Shown here piece after piece: positions 1-10,858 of a stretch of 64,000 bases of DNA (position 1 is its first letter; each line of letters opens with the position of its first letter). The position numbers and the translations under genes are program-made. Under the pieces are notes generated by a model, which saw only the letters and a program-made list of their open reading frames with translations, searched no databases and was not told the DNA's origin. The DNA lies in contig MSJH02000840.1 in NCBI GenBank assembly GCA_001931875.2, forward strand, positions 806,001 to 870,000, given 5' to 3'. Source of the stretch: Byssochlamys sp. IMV 00236. Lineage: Eukaryota; Ascomycota; Eurotiomycetes; Eurotiales; Thermoascaceae.

Positions 1-905
1 GGATTGTGTGTTTTGCATTGGCCATTCAGTGTACATGTTCTGCGCGAACCAACAGCAATTGGCATGGAGTTCTATCATGAGATCGATACTGCTTCATTAT
101 GCGTGGATGGTGATGTTAGTTTACAGTCTGTCTGTCAGTTTATTTTGAGCATGAGATGAAGCTACTGTCGTGGGGACATGAGAGTCATTTCATCGTGAAG
201 ATTAAGGGTTTAGGAGGAGAAGAGGTGAGAAATCCAGAAGTTGACCGTGAGAGAAAGAATCCGACGAATTGCTAATTATGACGATGATATCATATCATGG
301 GCGGAGCACTCGGCAAGAGCAAGACGCGTCACCCTCTTATCAGATAGATCGGAAGAATACCCGATTCGAAGTGCGATTTCACGCTTCTTTACTCCGCACG
401 CTCCGTTAGTCCGTAACAATGTTATGATGGAATATGCTCTCTTTCAATGAGTTAAGAATTTGTACATTCAAGAATCATATCGAGTTGTAGACTTAGGAAA
501 GGCAAGCTAGAGTTCGATTTCCATCGGCCCCCAACGAAACGACGATAGGAAAGATGGGAAAAAGACACATATACACGTACAACGTTGCATTAACAAGCAC
601 CAACGCCGCTCCAGCCAGCCTCCAAATGCCCATTGACCCCACCATTATAATGGACTCCCATTACTTCGCGGCGTGTGCCACTAATGCATAAATCATGGTA
701 TCACAAGAACTAGAAAGAAAAGAAAGAGTAGTTGTAGTCAATGGTTCAGACGGCCGCTCCCACCAACCGCCGAACGCCCGTGTTTCCAGCACGCATTTCA
801 AAAGGCAAGAAACGGACCGCAACCGTGTATCAAGTAGCTCCTGCAGCGTACACCGCTTGAGGTCCGTTTCAGGTTCATATGAATGGCAGACCTAAATAAG
901 GATAC
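1..905. other. Left-edge intergenic stretch
   Basis: I see no convincing gene here. The open frames are short, lack recognisable domains and show no splice pattern. The right part is probably 3' flank of the Maf1 gene, which ends at 906 on the minus strand. Confidence 0.5.
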
Positions 906-1982
906 TTAAACTTCCATCGAATCGGCTATCTCCTCGCTCATGGCACGTACTGCGCCATTACTTCCAGATCTTGACCTGAAGTCTTCATCGCTCAGGACGT
1001 AATTGTCATATTCGTCAACGGACTCACGGCGATCTGGGGTTTGAGTAACTGCTTCATGATCGTATGGGTCCTTGTTCCTGAAACCGGGACGCTCCCCGAG
1101 CCAGTACCTAGCGCGTTTCCGCGCTCCAAGGTCAGGGGTCAAGTAACCATCGTCAACTGTCCTTTTGCCAACCGGTGTTTCAGTCCCATCTGGAGGAGAA
1201 TGGCTGAGAATACTGATCCCCCGGAGATAGATGTAACAGACGCGCTTTCGGTTCTTGTTGAAAAAGAAGTAGTTCAGACTCCAAATAGCACCGTCATCTG
1301 CATCTGATGGATCCTCTTCCGGAGAGTACGAATATACGGCACATTCCTTCAAGGACATTTGCTCGTCGATTATCCGCCACATCCTCGGCCCCCATGTGGG
1401 AGTAGCATCTGGAGCATATGGAGCTGTGGTGGTCGTGGGAGACGGAGGAGTCCGGTCGCTTGTAAGACGAGGCTTGAGGTTGAAAAGCGTAGTATCAATG
1501 GTATTCATGACCCTCTTGAGGCTCCTTTCGCGGCGGAAGTCGGTTGGGCGCAGGATGTGAGAGAAATCGTAGTCAGGATGACTCGCATTGAGTGTTGCGA
1601 TAAGATACGCAAAGGTGCGTCGACTGGAGTGCTCGCTCAAGGGCCCAAAGGGACTCGATCTCGAAAGGTTGAGGGAGATTGCCGCGTCGGACGCGTTCGG
1701 CGGAGACAGGGATGCCGAGAGGCGCAACAAGCTCTCATACTGGGATTCCAATGACTGTTCGATGTTCTTGTATAGTTTCCGGTCTCCCCCAGCTGCCTTT
1801 GTAGTGTAGAGATCGCATCCTCCAACGACGTGGCAGTCCACCGTGTCGAAATTGAGAGCACCAGTGACGTCCTCGAACTCGCGAAGAGGTAAGAACTGGA
1901 CGTGCCATATGTCAGTTAAAAAGCTCCAAGGCCAGTGCAATCATCGTTGATTCTCTGTGAGACTATTGTTACCAACCTTCAT
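906..1982 (-). CDS. maf1: Maf1, repressor of RNA polymerase III
   Basis: Maf1 is the conserved negative regulator of RNA polymerase III, acting in the nucleus under nutrient and TORC1/PKA control. The protein is about 331 residues. The N-terminal Maf1 signature (FLPLREFEDVTGALNF, then GGCDLYTTKA) and the second conserved block (WSLNYFFFNKNRKR) are present. A basic KRAR stretch near residue 275 could be a nuclear signal, and the acidic tail is typical of fungal members. The start was chosen by splicing. The first exon is only ATG AAG (1977-1982); an intron at 1896-1976 then joins it to TTC TTA CCT, giving MKFLPLREFED, the expected N-terminus. The donor is the slightly weak GTTGGT. A start at 1940 in the open frame would add residues unlike the family. 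Two tRNA/5S-related features are relevant biologically but no regulation is visible. Confidence 0.9.
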
Positions 1983-2586
1983 GTTGGTGAGTCTGCGACT
2001 GCTATCTTGCAATGTCTGGTGACGTGGCTTATCGGACAGGCGGTGAAGCAATCAAAGCGGGATCACACCGGAAGATATGAAGTCGGGGGACCAAGTCGCA
2101 ACTGATAGATGATCTGATATATGCGACAAGAATATCGTCAGCGAAACAGCTGGCTGCTGCGCGCCTGGTTGCAAATCTCGGGAAGTTGTAGGGTCGTTGA
2201 TAGCCGGTTGTAGCGCGACGATCGGCGATAAGGCTTTCCAGGCTGGCTGCAAGGACAACGCTTACGCGATCGACTGGCAAATCACAAGTGTATCTAACAA
2301 ACAGAAAATCTGATGGACAGGGCCATGGAGAAGATAGGAGATGGAAGACACAGCAGGGACAGGGGATAAGATATGGGAGGTGATACGATCACGGGGTGGA
2401 GATGCGCGGTTGCGACAGCCGAGGGGAGATCCATCACGTGGTTGCGGCCTGGACCACTGATATAGCGCGATTACTTCACACTCCACGACCGGAAGCGACA
2501 CTGGAGGAGAGCAGACAATGGGCCAGCACGGATGCGATCGCTCAACGTCATGGAATGCCTTTGGCACCTCCCAGGTCTGGCCGGTC
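1983..2586. other. Maf1 upstream region
   Basis: This stretch lies between the Maf1 start and the most distal possible AP-1 sigma exon. It probably holds the Maf1 promoter and the AP-1 sigma 3' flank. The open frames in it overlap each other on the minus strand and have no recognisable content. Confidence 0.4.
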
Positions 2587-2634
2587 TTACCGGATACCCA
2601 ATTCTTTCATGTTCGCAAGGATCTCCTCTGTGTC
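2587..2634 (-). other. Alternative last exon of AP-1 sigma
   Basis: This candidate 48-nt terminal exon is preceded by a pyrimidine-rich CTTTCAG acceptor and encodes DTEEILANMKELGIR then TAA. It is in phase with the donor after LEDME at 3118. The ending EEILANMKELGI is similar in style to the conserved metazoan sigma-1 tail, as I remember it. Whether one or both ends are used cannot be settled from sequence alone. Confidence 0.5.
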
Positions 2635-2763
2635 CTGAAAGCAGTAGAATGTCTCTCAATTAGTGACAGTCAAGTAGGTAATGAAACGCCTATGTATGTC
2701 CAACGCCCATAATCCACCGCGTAGCATAAAGAAGAATCGCAAGACACATCCGCCGGCGGATAA

Positions 2764-3729
2764 TCACATAATCTTGGTCACAATATCTTCCTCGACCTGA
2801 GGTGGGCAACGGAGATTAGCTCAGTGTCGAAATTGTGCTAATGAGCTATTCCATTGATAGGACTGAACTCCGCCAAGAAAGGGAGCCTGTGGAAGACGAC
2901 ACAGGTGGAAGCAGATAGAAACAGCAAGACCAGTGATCAGGAAACCAAGCAGGACACAACCGGAAGAAATGTATGCCAAAAAGGACATGAGGCATCTGGA
3001 ACCGAGCTGTACAGTAACCAGGATCAAGATGTAGCAAGGCCAGCATCCCTCCGACTGATCACAACAGAGTCCACGATGCATCTCTCGGTGCCAAAAGAGA
3101 AATCACATCTCACTCACCTCCATATCTTCCAGGCTGTCCTGCTGGCTGATGCACCTTAGCACGTTCTTCTTGCTGCTCTCCTGCATCTCCCCGGCCAACA
3201 GTAGTTCATCTAGGATGAAATATGCCTTCTGAAAGTTGAAGATGATGTCTAGCTCGCACACATTGCCATAGTACTTGTCCATCTGCTCCACGTAACGATG
3301 CACGATCTCGAGTGTAATCAGTTCATTATCGGTCGAGGCGCAACCGGCGATAAAGAATAAGGAGGCATAACGTCGGTACACTATCTTTGAGTCTGGTGAA
3401 CGAATAAGTCGAGTCCAGTCAATAACAATTCCAGCATGCCTACCTTTGTATTCGAGGAAGTTGCACATGCGCGTCCGTCGTGACAGAACGAGCTGAGTGA
3501 CATCTTTGATAATCTTGGCCTTCTCCTTAGGAGAAAGAGTGGTGAACCATTTGGCAAGGCGCTGGAAAGAATTTGTTTGGTGAGCTGGAGTCAACGGGGC
3601 AAGTAGTGCGGTGGGCCACGAGACGTACCACTTTGCCTTGTCTTGACAGAAGGATGAGATAGCTGCAGAACACGTTAGTAACGATCAGTCGGTAGTGGCA
3701 GCAGGATAGAGTATTTACGTGATCGCCAT
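2764..3729 (-). CDS. aps1: AP-1 clathrin adaptor sigma subunit
   Basis: This is the small (sigma) subunit of the AP-1 adaptor, which acts in clathrin traffic between the trans-Golgi and endosomes. Splicing gives an N-terminus [20 protein letters not shown]. The first exon is 11 nt (3719-3729), followed by a short exon ending GGC AAA GTG, then CGC CTT GCC AAA. A 51-nt in-frame intron interrupts the main exon between NFLEYK and DSKIVYRRY. Family hallmarks include [44 protein letters not shown] and [14 protein letters not shown]. After LEDME there are two possible terminal exons, both in phase 0. The proximal one (2764-2796) encodes [10 protein letters not shown] and needs a 321-nt intron. The distal one (2587-2634) encodes DTEEILANMKELGIR. 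I report the proximal end; the distal end resembles metazoan sigma tails more closely. Confidence 0.88.
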
Positions 3730-4457
3730 AATGAATGCCGAAGAGATGCGACAGGGAGTGGTGTGCCTTTTTGCGTTGGTGACGAGGTTCGAGACTACAG
3801 CCAGGGGAAATTGTACGGGCGGCGCTTCTGCGACTCCGCGAGGGGCTTGAACTACGTCCCCACAGCTTAGTCTATCAAGCGACGCAACACCAGAACAATA
3901 TGGTAAGCTTATGACTGACTCAATACAACTGCGGCATAGAAAGGCATTATTGTCAATGGTTATCATTTCTAGATCGCATGTTGCTGGATCTCACTGTTCT
4001 CAATCACAAAATAGCATGCGCCTAACTATATTATTGGTCTGTTTATACACGTGGCATTTCTGTATCCGAGACCTCATCAAACTAGGTACTATGTAGGTAC
4101 CTAGGTATGAGTACGGAGATCGTAGTATTGAACTTTTTGCTACCTTTGTCACACATTGCGAAGGTGTACATACCCTATCCATTTCACCATTGTCCTCCTG
4201 GATCTGCAACCTGGCAACATCAGGCTGACGTGACAAGGCCTTTCATCAATCCCTTCACCTTTTAGTTTACTACTTTTGTTCAGTTGAATCCAGCTATGGA
4301 GATAAATATTCTCAAGTCATCTTATTCCTTATAACTTTCTTCTATACATCCCCGAACTTCGACTTCGTCTACCTACACCTCCGTGGACCGGGTTTGTCCT
4401 CGCGGCACAGGCTCCTCACACATTAGAAAATCCGTCTACCCCGCTGACTGATTTGCT
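3730..4457. other. AP-1 sigma upstream region
   Basis: No gene is apparent. This stretch probably contains the AP-1 sigma promoter. It holds a short run of overlapping GTAGGTACCTAGGTA-like sequence near 4085-4108 but nothing I can name. Confidence 0.4.
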
Positions 4458-4820
4458 TTATTGGAGCTCCCTGAAGTAGTCAGTGAATAACTTCTGCATG
4501 CTGACAAAGGAAGTATCTGAAAGTCCCGCCTCCTTGAGCTGGAGGGCCTCGTCGAGCTACCAGTAAGGTATAATGCCAGCGATAAATAACGTATACTCAT
4601 AGCCCTGGAACTGCCATCGCTCTCACTTGGACGTATATGCAGGGCGATCTTTCCTTCGGATCATGCCCGTCCAATCACAAGGTCGATTGATATACTTTGG
4701 TGACAAAGGAAAATAATCATGATGGGTGAGTTTCTCGATAGGGAATAGATTGTCCATCTGGGATGGTCTTCGACGGCGTAGGACCCTGAAAATGGAAACG
4801 AAGTGATGACAGTGATCCAA
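4458..4820 (-). pseudogene. Eroded gene fragment with two in-frame stops
   Basis: One continuous minus-strand frame reads as protein-like sequence (HDYFPLSPKYINRPCDWTG, ERWQFQGYEYTLFIAGII, LKEAGLSDTSFVSMQKLF, then TDYFRELQ and a TAA at 4458). It is broken by an in-frame TGA after AYTSK and a TAG after GIIPYW. Both stops are one C-to-T step from CGA and CAG codons, as expected for repeat-induced or deamination-type decay. I do not recognise the family. There is no obvious start codon or complete domain, so this is best read as the 3' part of a dead gene. An alternative is an unusual intron hiding one stop, but no good donor and acceptor pair removes both. Confidence 0.35.
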
Positions 4821-5068
4821 CTATTTGTGCGACGGAGGCACTGTAGAAGTGGTCATCATTGTCTGTTGTTACTCATCAAACGTACGTATGTAGTAAATCT
4901 TTCTTCTTCCCTAGCGGGCATTTGGTTGTCCATGGCTAGGTATTTTAACATCGAGCCCCTCGAAGAGAGAGGTTGGTTTATCAACAACATACTGCTTCTT
5001 TCCTCCTCTCCTCACGCAGACTTGAAAAATTCCATCCATTCCATTTTCATGGTATCATACCAAACAAA

Positions 5069-5669
5069 ATGGTGGCATGCCAACTATTCCAAGCCATAGT
5101 GGCTAGTCTCATGATCGGGGTTTCTTTCAGCGCACCTCTTTTCAAGCGCGAAGCTGCCACAGTCCTCTCCGATCTGGATACTATCAGCAAAAACCTCGCA
5201 CTTCTAGACTCAAATATACTGAACTTCGATGGTAGTCGCTCCGATACCATTCCTCTCTCAGACAGCACATGGACCATCATGAGAGACCTGAACAAGACCA
5301 TACTCGACACAAACAAGTCTGCTACGTTCGACCCAACTGATAGCGTCACTGTCACAGAAGCATCTGTTGCGCTCGAACCTGTGATTCTTAGATCCTTGAA
5401 CGATATAAGCGCAAAAGTGGGTATTCTGCATCCTATCTTATTATCATCTGCTAGGACATAAGTGCTAACGTATATAGCATTCGAAACTCGTATCTGCTAA
5501 CCAAGGTGGCGTGGCATTCGCCCGGTTGGAGTCACTGCGTACTCTCACGGATCAACTTGCTCGCGCGTTGGAAAAGAAAGTGACTGCGACAAATGCTAGC
5601 AACATCGCGTCTGTTACTTCAGATGTTGACTCTGCCTACTCGAGCGCCATTGCACTTTATATGACTTGA
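5069..5669 (+). CDS. HsbA-like secreted hydrophobic surface binding protein
   Basis: The spliced product is 179 residues. It starts MVACQLFQAIVASLMIGV, a clear signal peptide, followed by a KR dibasic site, and continues with an amphipathic helical body of the HsbA/cell-wall galactomannoprotein type (VLSDLDTISKNLALLDSNI, later ALEKKVTATNASNIASVTSD). Exon 1 is 5069-5416, a 61-nt intron starts GTGGGT and ends TATATAG, and exon 2 is 5478-5669. The start at 5069 was chosen because the signal peptide begins there; an upstream in-frame ATG at 4973 would bury it. Family members are secreted, bind hydrophobic surfaces and can recruit cutinase-like enzymes; for this copy that role is inference. Two NxT/NxS sequons lie in the mature part. 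Confidence 0.8.
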
Positions 5670-5952
5670 CGGTAGAGGGGTCTATGTGTAAATGAAGACG
5701 CTCGACACGACTCAAGATATAGCTACGGCATACTGTTTTAATCCGCCGCAGGATGAACCATGCAGCATACCAGCAAAGAATTAGTGAGGTCAGCTTAAAC
5801 AAAATATGTCTCATGATTTGTGCTATCGGCGTATATTAGAGATTACAGGCACTGAACCACCTCAGCCCCTCAAAATAGTCTATGTACTCACATAAAGCAT
5901 GTACGTACGGTCATAAACCAGTCGTGAATCACGTAAAAGCTCCCAATTTCCA

Positions 5953-7443
5953 TCACAGCTTCCCATAATTTTCTATTAGTTTGTCCACCAGCTTCGTGTG
6001 ATTGAGTGATTTGAGCGAATCAGCGCTACCGTCACCCAAACTATCCGTCAAGTTTAATGACGACAGGAGATGGGATCCATTCCTCTGGTTTATCCCGTGG
6101 ATTGTGTTGATAATTAATCCCGCGATGGGTACCTGTGCCTTAAGAGTGAGATTTTTCAGCACCTTCTCGTAATAGGGAACAGTAACGCCCTCGTAAGTGA
6201 CGCCTGTCCCGATAGAAGTGAGTTCGATATAGCCATTCTGAATCGCACTCCGCTGAGTCTGCAGGATACTAGATAGATTCTGTATGATCTTGTGCAGATC
6301 TAAAAAGCCACGAACAGGTGCACTGTTATTGCCGGGCCGGATAACAAGGTCGTTTATCGTAGCGTTTCCGATCACCAAATCCCCGCTCAGCAAGTTTAAG
6401 GTTGTATTTCCCTGGGCATTGTAAGCCTTACAGTCGCTCCATGGATAGCGAGAACACGAGTACTTACAATCTCCAGCGTCATTACTGACGGGTTGGGCAA
6501 TGAAGCATTGGCGAGAAGATTCGTACCGTCAGCCTCGGGTGGCAGGAGCAATCTGGAGTCTTCGATTGCAAATCCTTTGAACTGATTGAGAGCTAGGTGC
6601 GATAGTCAGAATGGTGCTCGCGGGAGCCTTGTGGCAATATCTGTTCCTACCATTTGATGGGACCTCTTTGTACATATTCAAGTTAGCATGTAGCTTCCCC
6701 ATATGCACTGTTGATTTGCCTTCCATCCCCACCACGCCTACATCAAGGTTCACAGCATTATCCACGAACGCCTGCCAGCCTGTATGGTTTATGATCGGCG
6801 TGAATTGATTAGAAACACCAAGTGTGGTATTCCCATGCACCTTCGTGGCTGGTAGGTACAGGTTGACGAATGGGCTAGGGCCAACTTGCGGAACAAAGAG
6901 ACCGAGAGTCATGGCATCCATGTAAACTGAGAACCCAGCAAGATTTAGAGCAGACAGCATGGTCAGTACCACAGAGTCTGGTCGAGGTTGCATGATATGC
7001 GCTTCTGTGATCACGAGCTTCGATTTATCAAGTACATCTTGTGCAATGGCGGGGACAATAAAAACAAATCTTATTCCAATGTCAGGATTGCAAAAGAATG
7101 GTCATGGACAAGGGCGACACTCACAGGATAGGCAGAAGTATTGCAGCCAGTACTATTGCAAGCAGGACATAGCAAAACCAGAAGCGGCGGAGATGGCGCT
7201 TGATCTTTTTCCCTTTGGCATGAGTAGACGTGCCATCAGCACCTTCTACGTATGCGGCCCCCGCAACCTCGCTTTCTGTGACGGCGTCAGTGCGATGGGG
7301 AGCAGAATAAGATCTTTTCTGTGGCCCTTCATACCTTTATCCCCGAGAGTAGCTGCTAACGGGCCCCGGTTTGCGCCAATGACATATTTGGACTCTTTGT
7401 CTTTCGTATATGCCTTGCTGTCGTCCTTTTCGTGGGAGCTCAT
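5953..7443 (-). CDS. DUF3712 single-pass membrane protein
   Basis: I assembled five exons. The N-terminus (MSSHEKDDSKAYTKDKESKY) is hydrophilic, then a basic KGKKIKRHLRRFW stretch precedes one transmembrane segment (FCYVLLAIVLAAILLPILFV). The rest is a long lumenal or extracellular region of the fungal DUF3712 type, with repeated beta-rich stretches (LVITEAHI, GNTTLGVSNQFTPIINHTGW, GNATINDLVIRPGNNSAPVRG, LINTIHGINQ-like) and many NxT/NxS sequons. Introns begin GTATGA, GTGAGT, GTAGGA and GTAAGT, and all junctions keep frame. The family has been compared with AsmA/lipid-transfer-like domains, but the function is not established. It is transcribed convergently with the HsbA-like gene, 283 bp away. 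The architecture is secure; the function is unknown. Confidence 0.82.
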
Positions 7444-8332
7444 GATGACAAACGTCCAAGGACCTGATATTCAAGAGGCAAAGGCGCTACAGAATCATGA
7501 CCAGCATGGACTTTGGCGCGATCGTTGTCAGAATGACCCTGGGGAGTCGGGACAGACTTTTCTGGGGTAGTTATAGTAAACATGCACAAGATCTGGGGAC
7601 GAGCGCCCGCTCTTTTAAAATGGTTACGCCCCCATCAGTATCTGCAGTAAGCTCTGAGACTAATCTCGCGGGGCGCCTTCCGCCTTCAAGAAATCTGCCA
7701 GTCATCTTCTTATATTTTGGGCAGGTTGGGATAAGTAAGGTTGTACTCTGTAATTTTTCACGCATTGTCACAAGAAGCGGAAACGAAGATCAGCACACAC
7801 TTGGCCGCCCTAACGGCGCCGGTACTCGACCGGAGCTTGGACTAGGCAATAGCAGCAATCGAACTCCTGCTTGATTAGAAAAGGAATCCTATTTGTTTGT
7901 TCCCAACATCGCTGAAGTTCTCCACCTCTACGGAGTAGATCTTCGGGTCATCCATCCGCGCTGGAGAACAGGTTATCCATAATCCATGTTGGATTGCAAG
8001 GGAAAGGACAAAGCTATGGGCCAGGAACCAATGCTGTATCTGCGAAGAAGGCGGAGGGATCGTCCTTTCCTGGACAATGTTCACACGGTCGGGCTATTTT
8101 CTTTCATACTAACACTCGATTGCTTGTTATGAGCGTTCAGTTAAGATCGGCCTAAATACTTCAGCTTGGCATCAAATCGCATTTGCGAGCGACTAAGCAC
8201 CATTAGCTCGTTACTGACCTGATTCTCCTGCTTCTTGTTCTGCATTTACTTCTGTCCCATCTGCAACTTCGATCACTGAGCACCACACGAGAACTCGAAT
8301 CCAGCTTCTTACAGCGGAAAGGCCGTGACAAG
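7444..8332. other. Divergent promoter region, DUF3712 and MpaB-like genes
   Basis: Two genes diverge from this 890-bp region. Short ORFs on both strands have no recognisable content. I see no repeat or RNA gene. Confidence 0.4.
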
Positions 8333-9208
8333 ATGGCGAGTAAAATGGAAGAAACGACGACAAAAGAGATGATGGAAAAGCCTGATGTGGATATCAACAG
8401 CAATCCTTCTATGTCTTCTCATTCGGATTTGCTGGAGGCTCTCAGCAAGATGCAGGAGCTCCCTGACATACTGCAAGAAGGTATTCTTTTCATGGGTGGA
8501 GGGGTCGCGATCCTGCTACAAGCAGCCATACCAGGCGTCATCAAGGAGCCACAAGCGAGCGAGGATCTGGCAGTCCATCTCCTGGAAAATATTCAGACGA
8601 CGACAAGCTACATCTTCTGCTTGACATTTGGCAGCAAGGCACAGAGAAAGTCCCTCTTAGACATGCTTAATCGCGGCGGACATCTTCTGAATGGCAGCGA
8701 TCCTATATTCCGTCTCTGGGTTACCGCTACCCTCTATGCAACTGCTACGGATATATACCAGAGGATATATGGGAGAGTCGACTACCGCACCGCGGAGCGA
8801 GTCTACCAAGAATATACTCTGCTAGTCAGCGCACTCAACATTCCTCCAGAGCTGTGGCCAAAGGATCGTCAGAAGTTCTGGACGTACTGGGATGATACTA
8901 TTGTGAACATACGTGATTGCCCCTTCAGAGGACTAGAGAAGGATCTAGTCCTCAACTTCAAAAGGTTACCCGGTTGGATACGACTTATGAAACCATTTCT
9001 GCAGGTTCTAACGAGCGAAATGCTTCCACCAAATGTCCGGAAAGGATATGGACTTAAATCATCGAAGGCTCGCAGAGCCTTGTACAGAGTAACTATGGGC
9101 TTCGCAGTCGCCGTCTATCCTACGTTACCAAAGTCCATTCGCTCTTATCCCCAGAGGTTCTACTTGAAAAAGTTAGAGATCACATTAGGAGACGCCGCCT
9201 CCGCTTGA
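8333..9208 (+). CDS. MpaB/rubber-oxygenase-like protein (DUF2236)
   Basis: This intronless 291-residue protein belongs to the ER-bound oxygenase MpaB / latex-clearing protein fold (DUF2236). The sequence shows the family's glycine-rich start (MGGGVAILLQAAIPGV, residues 54-69). It also has the NRGGHLLNG block, with a candidate haem-ligand histidine near residue 117, and RLWVTATLYATATDIYQRIYG (127-147), the typical central helix. The C-terminal half is basic. MpaB itself cleaves the prenyl side chain in mycophenolic acid biosynthesis; most fungal homologues have no known substrate. The histidine usually found in the first block is replaced by Ile-Pro here, so activity is uncertain. It stands alone upstream of the accessory metabolic block, and I did not see the block's promoter motif ahead of it. 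Confidence 0.78.
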   Translation: MASKMEETTTKEMMEKPDVDINSNPSMSSHSDLLEALSKMQELPDILQEGILFMGGGVAILLQAAIPGVIKEPQASEDLAVHLLENIQTTTSYIFCLTFGSKAQRKSLLDMLNRGGHLLNGSDPIFRLWVTATLYATATDIYQRIYGRVDYRTAERVYQEYTLLVSALNIPPELWPKDRQKFWTYWDDTIVNIRDCPFRGLEKDLVLNFKRLPGWIRLMKPFLQVLTSEMLPPNVRKGYGLKSSKARRALYRVTMGFAVAVYPTLPKSIRSYPQRFYLKKLEITLGDAASA

Positions 9209-9938
9209 GAGGAACAATCATCTCCACAGGTTTTTAGTACTATTCCATAGCAATTACTGCCGACGCACATCCTCCACAGTCCATCCATGCTTTGACTACA
9301 AGCTTGGAAATCGGAGGACCATGTAAGCTGAAACATACCACGGACAAAGTACATCTCTGCAAAGAAAGAGGGCGGCCACTTGTGAGTACCAGTGGCGTGC
9401 TGCTATGTTGGGACCGTACCTCCTTCTCATTCCCCTGGATTGAATCATTTCTCGGGCATGTATCCATAAACAGATAGCCGGTCTGAGCAGTTGACCACTC
9501 AAAATTTCATGGCGGAAAGTGTCCAAGATCCGTGTCAAAAATACCGTTCCTGGAAATAGTAGTCATGAACTAGTCTCATAAATTACCACCGCAGCACGCT
9601 TATCCTTAGCTGACCCGTGCCCCAGACCCGAGGCGCAAACTCCCCGCGTGGAGGCGGATTCAGGCGCGGTTCCGGCTTGCCGCGATGCAGTGGAATTCAA
9701 TGTCGATTCGCTGAGTGTAGCTGTGGAGAGATTACGGTTGCCTATCTCGGGCAGAGAAATGATGATCTATGATTCTATAGAGTCCTTGACTCCTTGGCGA
9801 GATTGCTCAATGATAGCGGCTACATCTAAGCTTCCGTTCTCTGTCCCGCTTCCCCAACGCTGGCTAAATCAGGTAAGAGGCAATTACTGCAGTATACTCA
9901 AGGTACAGGAGCTGAATGAGGCCGTTATTGCTACCAAA
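9209..9938. other. Intergenic stretch
   Basis: I see no supported gene. Several overlapping short frames exist on both strands but none has a domain, consistent splice sites or a plausible N-terminus. Confidence 0.4.
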
Positions 9939-10854
9939 TCAAATATTCTTCTGCCTATTCTTTAAAATCTCCATTATACCCTGCAGCGTATCCTGAATCT
10001 CTGCAACCCGACGCTGCATCGTATTTTGATACTCTGCAAGCTGATCCTTCATCGTATTTTGGAACTCTTCAAGCTGACCCTCTAGCCGACCCTCTAGGCG
10101 ATCAAAACGCGCGGAAAATAGCTGTTCCAACCGTCTTCCTAGAACCTCGTTTTGATTCTTAAACTCCTGTTTGAGCTCCTGGATATCCTGGCTCCGAGCC
10201 TCCTGCATGTGCCGAACCATTGGTTCCATACTTTTCACGAAGCTGGATGAAAATGATGACAGGATAAGAGGGAGATTCTGCGCCGTGATTGCAGTCTGAG
10301 CTTGTCTAAAAGATCTCGAGGAGCTCCTACTACTAGGCGGTTCAGGTGACGGTGAGGATTCTGGTGTAGGAGACTGCGAGTCCAATTCTTCAGTTCGTCG
10401 CCTCTTCCTCCCCCTCCTGCCTCCCCGTGGACCCCGATGGATATTATTTTGTCTAGCAGCAAACCGCTCCTCTCTCTCCTTGCGTTCGGTTTGCTTTAGT
10501 TTGTCGATAAATTCGATCCAACTATCCACCGCTTGCTTCCAATGTGTGTCTGACGCAGCAACACCTGAAGCTTGGATTGCAGCATCGATTTCACGTCTTC
10601 TCCTCTTCTCTATTTGCCCAATTGACCGATCGACACGAGCATAAGCTCTTCCGAACTGTTGCTGCATCCAGTTGCCACATCTTTCCCAAAATTCTGCGCG
10701 CGGAACTCTTTTCTCGGCATACTCGTGGCGTCGACTCAGTAACCAACGGATAATCTGCACCTCTTCTTCCTCCGAGAAATAAACACGTTGCCTTCGGTTT
10801 GAAGGTCCTAGTTGCAGCAGGCCAGAGCTATCGCGAAACGTAGGTAAAGGACTG
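9939..10854 (-). CDS. SANT-like/coiled-coil protein, 5' exon unresolved
   Basis: The main exon encodes about 300 residues. It starts near PTFRDSSGLLQLGPSNRR, then EEEEVQIIRWLLSRRHEYAE and RVPRAEFWERCGNWMQQ, a tryptophan-spaced helical region like a Myb/SANT-type DNA-binding fold. A basic patch follows (RGPRGGRRGRKRRRTEE), then a Ser/Pro linker and a long C-terminal coiled coil with imperfect repeats (RLEGRLEGQLEEFQNTM, DQLAEYQNTMQRR). No ATG lies upstream in frame. An acceptor (branch ACTAAC, then TCTAG at 10855-10858) implies one or more 5' exons that I could not place. I do not recognise a named family. A DNA-binding accessory protein of a transposon, or an expanded lineage-specific family, are both possible. 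Confidence 0.6.
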
Positions 10855-10858
10855 CTAG

